Shown piece by piece: positions 1 to 7,570 of a DNA stretch of 52,045 nucleotides. Under the pieces are notes generated by a model that saw nothing but the letters and a program-made list of their open reading frames with translations, did no database searches and had not been told where the DNA came from. The DNA comes from an uncultured Clostridia bacterium (GTDB lineage: Bacteria; Bacillota; Clostridia; Christensenellales; Borkfalkiaceae). Within the stretch, counting starts at the first letter, position 1; every line of letters starts with the position of its first letter. The DNA is taken from contig CANQUN010000007.1 of NCBI GenBank assembly GCA_947627065.1, forward strand, positions 1 to 52,045, in the 5' to 3' direction. Both the position numbers and the translations under genes were made by a program.

Positions 1-155
1 ACAATAAGCGGCGTAATCTCGGATAGCTCATATTCTCCGAGTTTCGGTACTATATGTAATTCTGCTATCGCCTTGTATCCTTCATAAGTACGCTGTTTGC
101 TTGCAACCTTAACATAGTTAGTCAGCCATTCACACAGCCAATCCTTATATTTCAT
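1..155 (-). CDS. Tyrosine recombinase/integrase, N-terminal fragment (cut by window edge)
   Basis: The reverse strand opens with ATG at 155 and runs off the left edge, giving about 51 residues. The start has an AAGGAG Shine-Dalgarno about 9 bases upstream. The readable protein (WLCEWLTNYV, then KQRTYEGYKAI, HIVPKLGEYELSEITP) has the pattern of the N-terminal SAM-like core-binding domain of phage and ICE integrases: a conserved Trp, a Thr-x3-Tyr and a His-Ile-x-Pro-x-Leu-Gly stretch. The catalytic domain lies outside the window, so activity cannot be judged. Its position just downstream of the rlmD 3' end suggests that an integrated element begins here. Family placement rests on this short segment only. 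Confidence 0.72.
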   Translation of the reverse strand, partial: MKYKDWLCEWLTNYVKVASKQRTYEGYKAIAELHIVPKLGEYELSEITPLI

Positions 156-184
156 TTTCTCATTCTCCTTATAAATAAAAATAA

Positions 185-251
185 CCGCACGGCTTTCGCT
201 GTGCGGCAATCATGTCGTATAAATTATAAAGCACAAGATTTCTCCTGTGCT
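185..251 (-). terminator. Two consecutive terminator-like hairpins after rlmD
   Basis: Read on the minus strand, a 6-bp stem (AGCACA at 230-235 with TGTGCT at 246-251) is followed by a T/A-rich stretch. A 9-bp stem follows, with outer arms CCGCAC at 185-190 and GTGCGG at 201-206 plus three inner pairs and a tetraloop. Its tail is T-rich (TTATTTTTATTTATA). Together they probably end the long minus-strand operon that finishes with rlmD and insulate the recombinase gene. Confidence 0.6.
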
Positions 252-264
252 CTATCTTTTTTAC

Positions 265-1971
265 TTATATAATTTCAAAATGCTTCAAGGTCTCTTTGAT
301 TGCCTCGACCATTTGCGGCGATGGATGCGAACGAGGTCTTTTCAGTTCTTCCACGGCGTTGGGAGCATCATACATGGGCAAGTCCAAATCCCGCTTGACT
401 TCGGCAATATAAGCAGTGTGAACTTTGAAGCCGTAAGTCTTTTCGATATATTCCTGTATCATCTTATAAGTAACTTTCTCTTTCGGCTTACGTTCCTCGG
501 CGCGTTTTTCCACTTCTTTCAAGGAAATCTGCCCTTCGTCCTCTCCAAATTCGACTTTCACGCCGATATGTCCGTCGGGTTTTTTGTGGGAAAGGACGAC
601 GAGGGTCTCTACATGGCGGGTTTGCGGGAACATATCGTAAGGTTTTATGTAATCGACCTTGTAATTTCCGTCGTCCTGCGGTGCCGAAACGAGGTTATTT
701 CCGTCGTAGACGAGTTTGCCCGTGATTATTCCCACGTCTCTTGCCAAAGTGGCAGGATTGCAGGAAATATAAAGGATTTTATCAGGTTTTACGTCACGCA
801 GAACGGACAGAACCGACCTGTCGCAGCCCTTGCGCGGCGGATCGAGAACGACGGTTATTGCGCCGTATTCCTCATTAAGTTCGGGTATGAGTGCGGGCAG
901 CACGTCCTCGCATCTGCCGCAGGTGAACCGCACGTTGCGTATGCCGTTTTCCAAGGCGAGTTTGCGAGCCACGGACACGGCTTCTTCAACGCATTCCACG
1001 CCGTGGACGGCAGCGGCGTTTGCGGCGAGCAAGGCGGTGAGATATCCCGCTCCGCTGTATGCGTCCACCACCGCGCGGCTTTCCCCTGCAAGGCGTACGG
1101 CATCGGCGTAAATTTTGGTTTTGACTTCGTCGTTGACCTGCATGAATGATTCAGGCCCCATGGACGCAATTATGCCGTTATCTTTTGTAACGGCAAACTT
1201 CTCCCCTTTTACGAGGCGGAAGGACTTGCCGAGTATCACGTTGTTTGCAAGCCGATTTTCGTTTATGAATAGAGAATAGCCTGAAAAACGGGCGTCGAGT
1301 TCATCCGTGAGCAGGTTAATGTGCGGCAGGTTTTTGTCCGCGGCTACGGCGACTATCATCAGTTTGTCCCCTACCTGCCTTGCAACGATATGTTTGAGGC
1401 AGCCTCTGCCCGTACTTTCATCGTAACACGGGATTCTGCCCTTTGTAACGTATGCGCGGAATGCCGCGATGAGTTCCTTTACCCATTCCTTCTGTATCGG
1501 GCAATCGTCTATCGGCACTATATCGTGCGAGTTCTCCCTGAAAAAACCTATCTGCACGCCGTTCGGCGTGTTTCTTACGGGAAGCTGAACCTTGTTCCTG
1601 TACCTGTATTCTCCTCCCGGTTCGGCGGGCGGAACGTCGATGTCCATGCCCGCAATCTTTTTGAAACAGTCCCGCACCGTTTCCGCCTTTACGGCAAGTT
1701 GGCTTTTGTAATCTATGTGCTGCATGGCGCATCCGCCGCACTTGTAAAACACGGGACAGACAGGCTCCAGCCTCATCGGAGAAGACTCCTCCACGGCGAG
1801 GAGTTTGCCGTAAGCATAGCCTTGCTTTACCTTTACAATCTTAAAGCGGACCCTTTCGCCTTTTATCGCGTAAGGAAGGAAAACGGGGATGCCGTCAACC
1901 TTGACAATCCCCTCTCCGTTATATCCGAAAGATTCGGTTATTCCCGTGTATTCTTCGTTTTTATTAAGCAT
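265..1971 (-). CDS. rlmD: 23S rRNA (uracil-C5)-methyltransferase, RlmD/RumA family
   Basis: SAM-dependent enzyme predicted to methylate uracil C5 in 23S rRNA. A TRAM domain covers about residues 8-60. A 4Fe-4S ligand set follows (C72, C78, C81 and C157). The Rossmann methyltransferase core contains VDAYSGAGYLT (about 302-312) and LDPPRKGCD (about 376-384). SCNPAT carries the predicted catalytic Cys404. Residues from about 460 to 568 form a C-terminal extension beyond the E. coli RumA length, with a winged-helix-like look (YKMIQEYIEKTYGFKV); similar tails occur in Clostridial homologues. ATG at 1971 is one base from the stop of the upstream membrane-protein gene, so it is the last gene of the run. 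Clostridial paralogues (RlmCD, TrmFO-independent TrmA) make the exact target base uncertain. Confidence 0.9.
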   Translation of the reverse strand: MLNKNEEYTGITESFGYNGEGIVKVDGIPVFLPYAIKGERVRFKIVKVKQGYAYGKLLAVEESSPMRLEPVCPVFYKCGGCAMQHIDYKSQLAVKAETVRDCFKKIAGMDIDVPPAEPGGEYRYRNKVQLPVRNTPNGVQIGFFRENSHDIVPIDDCPIQKEWVKELIAAFRAYVTKGRIPCYDESTGRGCLKHIVARQVGDKLMIVAVAADKNLPHINLLTDELDARFSGYSLFINENRLANNVILGKSFRLVKGEKFAVTKDNGIIASMGPESFMQVNDEVKTKIYADAVRLAGESRAVVDAYSGAGYLTALLAANAAAVHGVECVEEAVSVARKLALENGIRNVRFTCGRCEDVLPALIPELNEEYGAITVVLDPPRKGCDRSVLSVLRDVKPDKILYISCNPATLARDVGIITGKLVYDGNNLVSAPQDDGNYKVDYIKPYDMFPQTRHVETLVVLSHKKPDGHIGVKVEFGEDEGQISLKEVEKRAEERKPKEKVTYKMIQEYIEKTYGFKVHTAYIAEVKRDLDLPMYDAPNAVEELKRPRSHPSPQMVEAIKETLKHFEII

Positions 1972-1972
1972 T

Positions 1973-2515
1973 TTACAGTTTTAATTTTTCCACAAGACGG
2001 TTTACCGCAAATTGTACGCGCAGCATGACCGAGTCGTAAAACAGGAAAAAGACCGCGCCAATGATAAAAAGCCCCGGTATGAGGTAGGCGTGCAGCGACT
2101 GCGGAATGAAGGCGAAGTCCTTGAATATGTCGTAACCCGTCCACCAGACCAGCATTTCGTAATATAAAAACATTACGAGAAGAAACCAGACGTCCTTGAC
2201 GAGGGCGCAGACTATTTTATTCAGCCTGTACTTTATCTGCAGGGCGTTGACGACGGGATAAAGCCCGAAGAACGCCGCGTAAATTATCACGGCAACGGGA
2301 TTTGCAATGGCCGTAAACGCGCCGATTGCAGCCGACGCGAGGTACGCCAGAAATCCGCCGAGGTAATATTTTTTTGCAAGCGGAAGCATTATGGCAACGC
2401 CTGCGGCCATTACCATGACTATGTCTATGATTTCGACAAACGCGCCGACGGCTATGAAAATGACCGCGAGAGCGGCCGAAACGGCGCTCAGAGCGATGAC
2501 CTTTGAATACTTCAT
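1973..2515 (-). CDS. Small polytopic membrane protein, unknown function
   Basis: A 180-residue hydrophobic protein with about five or six predicted transmembrane segments and almost no hydrophilic domain. It starts at ATG 2515, which shares its A with the TGA stop of the J-like gene upstream (TGATG), so translational coupling is likely. An in-frame start at 2572 is rejected because it would lie inside the upstream gene and encodes no membrane sequence. The small, Gly/Ala-rich helices resemble substrate-binding S components of ECF transporters, but no binding motif is visible and this is only an impression. It forms a conserved-looking trio with the next two genes upstream. Confidence 0.75.
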   Translation of the reverse strand: MKYSKVIALSAVSAALAVIFIAVGAFVEIIDIVMVMAAGVAIMLPLAKKYYLGGFLAYLASAAIGAFTAIANPVAVIIYAAFFGLYPVVNALQIKYRLNKIVCALVKDVWFLLVMFLYYEMLVWWTGYDIFKDFAFIPQSLHAYLIPGLFIIGAVFFLFYDSVMLRVQFAVNRLVEKLKL

Positions 2516-3192
2516 CAACGGCAATTGCAGCAGCAGTTGAGCAGCATGTTGCAGGCGAGACATCTCAGGCAACTGTCAAGACAATCGTCGCCGCCCATCT
2601 GCCTTTCGTAAGGGTCAAAATCCTTGTTGGGACGGCCGTTTCCGCCATCTGCGGCGTTGCCCGAGGAATAGAAGTTTTTGTTCTTGTATTCCATCTCTTT
2701 GCACAACTTTTCGTAGGTTGTTTTGTACTTGGCATTGTCGGGGTCCTTTGCCATGGCTATTTCCATCTGCTTTTTGCACTCGTGCCCCCAATTCTTCTTG
2801 TAGTACACGACGGCTTGCAGATAATGCCATTCGGCAAGGCGATTGTCGTAACTGTCGAGAGCGCGCTGCGCCTCGTCGAGTTTGCCCGCCTTGATAAGCT
2901 CGTCCACATCGCGGTAAGTCGGTTCGGAATCCGCCTCTTTATTGGGGATTTCCTCCTCCTTGGGCTTTTCGCCGAAACCGTCGGCCTTCCTCTCGGTCAT
3001 GATCTCGCGGTAGGCTTCCTCCACGGCTTCGAGCATGGCGGCGGCGTCATTGCCCGCTTCACCGGGCAGAAAGCGTTCTTCGGAATATTTCGCCTTGAGT
3101 TCTTTGTACCTTTCGGTGATTTCGGAATTGGTGGAATATTCGCGTACTCCGAGTATTTCGTAACTTGATTTATTGCTCAGATCTATTGACAT
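2515..3192 (-). CDS. J-domain-like / TPR protein with Cys-rich tail
   Basis: 225 residues in three parts. Residues 8-65 follow the J-domain pattern (SSYEILGV, then helix, then EAVEEAYREIM), but the HPD tripeptide that activates Hsp70 is missing; the loop reads EERFLPGEAGN. Residues 95-165 look like one or two TPR helices (KAGKLDEAQRAL, AMAKDPDNAKY). The last 22 residues hold eight cysteines (204, 208, 211, 214, 220-222, 224). The gene overlaps the upstream DUF5685-type gene by 23 bases and shares one base with the membrane protein downstream. The tail could bind metal or be lipidated; neither is shown. It probably acts as a scaffold or adaptor rather than as a canonical co-chaperone. Confidence 0.75.
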   Translation of the reverse strand: MSIDLSNKSSYEILGVREYSTNSEITERYKELKAKYSEERFLPGEAGNDAAAMLEAVEEAYREIMTERKADGFGEKPKEEEIPNKEADSEPTYRDVDELIKAGKLDEAQRALDSYDNRLAEWHYLQAVVYYKKNWGHECKKQMEIAMAKDPDNAKYKTTYEKLCKEMEYKNKNFYSSGNAADGGNGRPNKDFDPYERQMGGDDCLDSCLRCLACNMLLNCCCNCR

Positions 3193-4042
3193 CTTTTACC
3201 TCTTGTTTTATATATTTGCCGAATACCTTGCGCGTCTGTTTGGGTATACCCCGTTTGAGAACGTTGGATATCAGGTCGTTGTTGAAACGGTATTTCATGC
3301 CGTCCGCCGATTCCGCAAGGCGGTACATGACCGCGTTGAACTCCTCGGCTATTTCCGCGCCGTGCTCCAGGATGAGCGATTCGCCGTCCTTCGAGCCGTA
3401 CTCCTCGAAAAAAACGTTGTACGATTCTTTCTTTATGTCTTTGTCGTAATCGTCGAGCGCGTCTATCAGATAAATCCATTTTCCGAGGAAATAAAAGGCG
3501 GATTCCGCCGCCTCGTCCCGCGGGACAAAACCCATGCACACGTCGCGCGTCATAGCTGCGAACGGGTCGGCGGCGACGTCGGAAGAAGCAACCTTTTGCT
3601 CTTCGCATTCGGCAAGCGCCCCGTAACAGCGTTCCGCAAGTGCGGCAATCTCGGGGAATTTCTTACGCGCCCTGTTGTACCCTTTGCGAAAGGTAAGTTT
3701 TCTCATTCCGCCCCTGCCTTCGTCCGCAATGTCGTCGCACGATTTGTAGTAGCACATCACGACGTTGAGCGCCGCCATCGCAAGGCTTATGTTGTCAACC
3801 GCGGCCATCGTCTTCTTGCGGAACCAATGCACCACGCAATGCCGCTTTTCCAGCCTGACGTCCGCGTCGGCGAGGTTGTGCAGAAGGACGGACAGGAACG
3901 CAACGTCGTACGCAAGCCCCAGACGGGCCGTCTGCCCGCACAACTTGCCCACCGAACGGCACAGGCCGCAGTAGACTCCGTTGTATAAAACCTCGTCCTT
4001 CTTGTAGATATAAGGATCGTCGGGTCTGACGTAACCGAACAC
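3170..4042 (-). CDS. DUF5685-type protein, possible isoprenoid-synthase-like fold
   Basis: 290-residue, Cys-rich, mostly alpha-helical protein. It begins with GTG at 4042, sharing its first base with the TAG stop of trpS; the N-terminus MFGYVRP followed by YCGLCR (24-29) matches the family's usual opening. Two acidic motifs are visible: CDDIADE (102-108) and IDALDDYDKD (193-202), the second within a helix that reads LGKWIYLIDALDDYDKD. That arrangement recalls the two Asp-rich motifs of squalene/phytoene synthases, but I infer this by eye. Family membership is recalled, not searched. The substrate and biological role are unknown. It sits between trpS and the J-like gene in the same transcript. 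Confidence 0.7.
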   Translation of the reverse strand: MFGYVRPDDPYIYKKDEVLYNGVYCGLCRSVGKLCGQTARLGLAYDVAFLSVLLHNLADADVRLEKRHCVVHWFRKKTMAAVDNISLAMAALNVVMCYYKSCDDIADEGRGGMRKLTFRKGYNRARKKFPEIAALAERCYGALAECEEQKVASSDVAADPFAAMTRDVCMGFVPRDEAAESAFYFLGKWIYLIDALDDYDKDIKKESYNVFFEEYGSKDGESLILEHGAEIAEEFNAVMYRLAESADGMKYRFNNDLISNVLKRGIPKQTRKVFGKYIKQEVKDVNRSEQ

Positions 4043-5052
4043 TACTTGTCTCTCTTCGGGGTATACAGCCCCACTTTTCTGTAAACTTTGGACAGCATTC
4101 TGCCGCTGAGTCTCCTTGCGGTTTCGGCGCCTTCTGTCATTATTCCGTCAAGATACGCCCTGTCCGCAAGAAGTTGCTTTTTCTTTTCGCGGATACCGGA
4201 AAGGACGGATTCGACGGCTTCTGCCACGGCAAGTTTGAATTCTCCGTAGCCAACGCCCGCAAATTCTTTTTCAGCCTCCGCTATACTCTTGCCCGAAAAC
4301 GCCGAATATATACTGAGAAGGTTGCTGACTCCGGGTTTATCTTCGGCAAAACGTATCTCGCTGCCGCTGTCGGTAACGGCACGTTTGAACTTTCTCATCA
4401 CTGCGTCCTTGTCGTCGGACAGGGATATGAAGCCGTTTTCGTTAGCGTCGCTCTTTGACATCTTGTGCAGGGGATCCTGCAGACTCATTATGCGGGCGCC
4501 CACCTTGGGAATGATGGGTTCGGGAACGGAAAAAGTTTCGCCGTACTTGTTGTTGAAACGCACGGCAAGGTCCCTTGCAAGTTCGAGATGCTGCTTTTGG
4601 TCCTCTCCTATCGGAACGACCGCCGTGTTGTATAAAAGTATATCCGAGGCCATGAGCACGGGATAATCCATGAGACCCATGTTGACGTTTTGGGCGTGTT
4701 TTCTCGATTTATCCTTGAATTGCGTCATTCTCGAAAGTTCGCCCGGATACGTTATCGTGTTGAGAATCCACGTCAGTTCGGCGTGGGCGGGAACGTGAGA
4801 CTGCATGAAAAGGCAGGTCTTTTGGGGATCCACGCCGCAGGCGATGTACAGAGCGAGAAGTTCTAAACTCTTTTCCCTGAGATCCTTGGGTTCCCTCTCC
4901 ACCGTGAGACAGTGCAGGTCGGCAATCGAGTATATGCAGTTGTATTCGTCCTGAAGCCTGAGCCAGTTCCTTATGGCGCCGATGTAATTGGCAATGGTGG
5001 GAATGCCGCTCGGCTGTATTGCGCTGAACAGGATTTTTTTATCGTTTTCCAT
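4042..5052 (-). CDS. trpS: Tryptophanyl-tRNA synthetase
   Basis: 336-residue class Ic aminoacyl-tRNA synthetase that charges tRNA-Trp in the cytosol; the length is typical. The HIGH-equivalent is PSGIPTIANYIG near residues 14-25, where bacterial enzymes usually have TIGN or LHLGN. Further landmarks are PIGEDQKQH for the Trp/tRNA pocket and LHKMSKSD as the KMSKS loop. The ATG at 5052 shares a base with the TAA stop of ftsZ (TAATG), and the stop overlaps the next GTG. Its place inside a division operon is unusual; it probably reflects convenience of expression rather than a division role. Confidence 0.95.
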   Translation of the reverse strand: MENDKKILFSAIQPSGIPTIANYIGAIRNWLRLQDEYNCIYSIADLHCLTVEREPKDLREKSLELLALYIACGVDPQKTCLFMQSHVPAHAELTWILNTITYPGELSRMTQFKDKSRKHAQNVNMGLMDYPVLMASDILLYNTAVVPIGEDQKQHLELARDLAVRFNNKYGETFSVPEPIIPKVGARIMSLQDPLHKMSKSDANENGFISLSDDKDAVMRKFKRAVTDSGSEIRFAEDKPGVSNLLSIYSAFSGKSIAEAEKEFAGVGYGEFKLAVAEAVESVLSGIREKKKQLLADRAYLDGIMTEGAETARRLSGRMLSKVYRKVGLYTPKRDK

Positions 5053-6350
5053 TATTTTTTCACCCTTGCAAACAGGGGCAGATCGTCGTCATCGTAAACG
5101 GGAACTTTCTTCTCCTCGTTCTCTTCGGCAGCATTCTGCCGTGCGGGCTTGGCGGCCTCCCTCGGTTCGTTGTTCATGATTAAATCAAGCGCTTTTCTGG
5201 TGTTGGAATCCCGCGATGTCCCTTCGGGATTCTTGTCGAGACCCGTTGCGATTATCATTATCTTGATGTATTGGTGCGCCCCGGGGTTGATGTTGGCGCC
5301 GAATATTATGTTTGCATCCTGATTGACGGCGCCGCGGACCATGCTCGCGGCCTCGTTGATCTCCTCTATCGCAATGTCGCTGCCGCCCGAAATGTACAAA
5401 AGGACGTTTTTTGCCCCTTTTATAGTCGTTTCGAGAAGGGGGTTGGACACCGCGCTCATAACGGCGTTGAGAACACGCTTTTTATCGTTGTTGTCCACGC
5501 CTATGCCTATGTGCATAACACCCTTGTTTTCAATCACGGTGCGCAGGTCGGCAAAGTCGAGGTTTATAAGGGAATGGTTGGTTATTATGTCGGTTATACC
5601 CGCTATAAACTGCTTTATCAGCATGTCCGTTTTGGTAAATGCGTCCTGCAGTTTGGTGTTGGTTTCGCCCTTGGACGGCGAATTTACCGACTTGACGAGT
5701 TTGTCGTTGGGAACGACCATTATGGCGTCTACCGCCTTTGTAAGTTCATCTATGCCTTTGCGGGCGTTTTCGTCTCTCTTTGCGCCCTCGAAATAGAAAG
5801 GCCTTGTAACCACGGCCACGGTGAGACAGCCCGCTTGTTTTGCTATTTTTGCAACTACGGGGGCCGCGCCGGTGCCCGTTCCGCCGCCCATGCCCGCGAC
5901 TATGAACATGAGGTTGACGCCTTCACAGATTTTGCGGATATCATCCGCGCTCTCCTCTGCGGCGTGTTTGCCGAGTTCGGGATCGGCTCCCGCACCCATG
6001 CCCCGAGCGGTCTTTTTGCCTATTACGAGCGAATCCGCATGCAATCCTTCCAGAGTCTGGTAATCGGTGCTCACGGCGTAAAAACTGACTTTTTCCATAA
6101 ATTCGTCGTCGCTCAGGCCGTCATCGTCGCCGTAATCTGCAATTTTATCGATTCTTTCGGTGATTCTCTTGACCGTGTTGGTGCCCGCGCCGCCTATGCC
6201 CACAACGCGGATGTTTATCTTTTTGAACTGCTCGGGTTCCTTTTTTTCTTCTATCTCCTGCGCGTCCTCTTCTGTTTGAGGCTGTTCGCTGTTTATATCT
6301 TCGTCGTATCCATTCCATACGCCGTCTTTATTCCAATCGCCGTCGTACAT
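5052..6350 (-). CDS. ftsZ: Cell division GTPase FtsZ with acidic N-terminal extension
   Basis: Tubulin-like GTPase that forms the Z ring. Visible motifs are GIGGAGTN (51-58), the tubulin signature GGGTGTG (155-161) and the T7 loop NLDFADL (263-269) with the catalytic Asp. The C-terminal peptide (VPVYDDDDLPLFARVKK) matches the FtsA/SepF-binding tail. Two oddities stand out. An acidic N-terminal extension of about 44 residues comes before the core, where 10-15 is usual. An acidic insertion of about 20 residues (68-87) follows helix 1. At 432 aa it is longer than most. The start ATG 6350 has a GGAGG-like site upstream. The next gene, trpS, is overlapped by one base. Confidence 0.96.
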   Translation of the reverse strand: MYDGDWNKDGVWNGYDEDINSEQPQTEEDAQEIEEKKEPEQFKKINIRVVGIGGAGTNTVKRITERIDKIADYGDDDGLSDDEFMEKVSFYAVSTDYQTLEGLHADSLVIGKKTARGMGAGADPELGKHAAEESADDIRKICEGVNLMFIVAGMGGGTGTGAAPVVAKIAKQAGCLTVAVVTRPFYFEGAKRDENARKGIDELTKAVDAIMVVPNDKLVKSVNSPSKGETNTKLQDAFTKTDMLIKQFIAGITDIITNHSLINLDFADLRTVIENKGVMHIGIGVDNNDKKRVLNAVMSAVSNPLLETTIKGAKNVLLYISGGSDIAIEEINEAASMVRGAVNQDANIIFGANINPGAHQYIKIMIIATGLDKNPEGTSRDSNTRKALDLIMNNEPREAAKPARQNAAEENEEKKVPVYDDDDLPLFARVKK

Positions 6351-6376
6351 ATTATTCCTCCTTTTGCAACTTGAAT

Positions 6377-7519
6377 TTATTTTTTACTTTCCGTGTGCTT
6401 TTGTTCGAGAGCCATGTTGAAAAGGCTCAGTGCAGCCGAATTGTACGGCTTGCCGAGGACGGGGACCTTGGGCGCGACTATGTCCAGCACGTGCCCAAGC
6501 CTGCTTGAAATGTAATCTTTTGCCCCTCTTATGTCGCATATACCGCTGCCCGTCAGGGAAATGCGGATGTTGTCATTTCTGAATCGCTGCCCTTCGGCAA
6601 TCATGATGTGAATCCTGTGCGAAAGCTCGTCCAGAAAATTTTTGACGATTTCGTTGGTATCGCTCACGAGTACGGAATACAACTTGCTGCCCACTTCAAA
6701 ATCGTAAGTGGCCCGCTCGTAAGGATTGAAGCTGATGTTCAGCATTTTTTTAAGGACGCAAGCCGCCGAATAAGGTATGGAAAGTTGCCTTGACAGTTCC
6801 ACCTCGAGATCTCCGCTGCCGAGAGACACGGCTCCCATGTAGAGCATTCCGTCCCCTAAATACAACGAAAGAGACGTGCTTATCTGATCGACGTCTATGA
6901 GTATGCCCGGCCTGTCCCTCTCGTACGGTTCGAACAAATAGATGACCTCGGCAAGCTGGACGGGGTAATAAAAGGGTTTTGCAACGCCCGCTTCTTTAAG
7001 CGCCTTGTCCACGGTGTTGAGAAAGTCAAGCGACGCCAGATAGTACACGAGTTCTCCCTTGAGATAGTCGGAAACGGCGCCTGCGGGAGAAGAGGTTCTT
7101 CTGCTGTCGCTGAGTTCAAAACCGACCGCCGAATGCGTTATGTGCCTGTACTTGGCAGGCTCGCCCGTATTTTCCGAATAAGCAAGTTCATAGAGTTGCT
7201 GTACATCGTCGTGCGTTATCCGTTTTCTCTTTTTGAAAGAGAGTTGGTATCTGCAGCGCTTTATCGTAACGAACTCGGAAGGAACGCCCACGTACAATTC
7301 GTCTATTTTTCCGTTGAACTCCGCGTTTGCCTTTTTTATGACGTTTTTTATAAGTTCGCGGGTCTTGTCCTCAACGAAAAATTTGGCGGAACCGAACCCG
7401 TCGTAAGGCTGGTTGACCCAACTTTCGACTATGAAGGTTTTGTTCAGCCCCCTCTTGCCTGCGATGAGCTGGATGATCTTTGAATTGACATTGAGTACGG
7501 CAACAGAATCTTTTGCCAT
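6377..7519 (-). CDS. ftsA: FtsA-like actin-fold division protein with degenerate nucleotide loops
   Basis: 380 residues in the position of FtsA, immediately before ftsZ. The overall layout fits FtsA: N-terminal domain, an SHS2/1C-like region (about 80-165), then the second actin half ending in a variable tail. FtsA normally anchors FtsZ to the membrane and binds ATP. Here the phosphate-1 loop reads NVNSK (10-14) instead of DIGTSK. Phosphate-2 reads DVDQISTS (209-216) instead of DIGGGTTD. The adenosine motif is only partly kept (LTGSG, about 329). No obvious C-terminal amphipathic membrane helix is seen; the tail ends ALEQKHTESKK. I infer the FtsA role mainly from context plus fold pattern; a structural, non-ATP-binding form is possible. 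Confidence 0.8.
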   Translation of the reverse strand: MAKDSVAVLNVNSKIIQLIAGKRGLNKTFIVESWVNQPYDGFGSAKFFVEDKTRELIKNVIKKANAEFNGKIDELYVGVPSEFVTIKRCRYQLSFKKRKRITHDDVQQLYELAYSENTGEPAKYRHITHSAVGFELSDSRRTSSPAGAVSDYLKGELVYYLASLDFLNTVDKALKEAGVAKPFYYPVQLAEVIYLFEPYERDRPGILIDVDQISTSLSLYLGDGMLYMGAVSLGSGDLEVELSRQLSIPYSAACVLKKMLNISFNPYERATYDFEVGSKLYSVLVSDTNEIVKNFLDELSHRIHIMIAEGQRFRNDNIRISLTGSGICDIRGAKDYISSRLGHVLDIVAPKVPVLGKPYNSAALSLFNMALEQKHTESKK

Positions 7520-7570
7520 GATACCCTCCCTACGGACAGTTACTGTAAATCACTGCGAGCAAACCCCGCG

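Noticed and set aside
247..1149. Long plus-strand open frame opposite rlmD
   Set aside because: Antisense to a well-supported gene; no ribosome site. Similar long antisense frames occur opposite ftsZ, the ABC genes, the HK and the surface protein.
2513..2572. Earlier start for the small membrane protein
   Set aside because: Would lie inside the J-like gene's Cys tail; the coupled ATG at 2515 is better.
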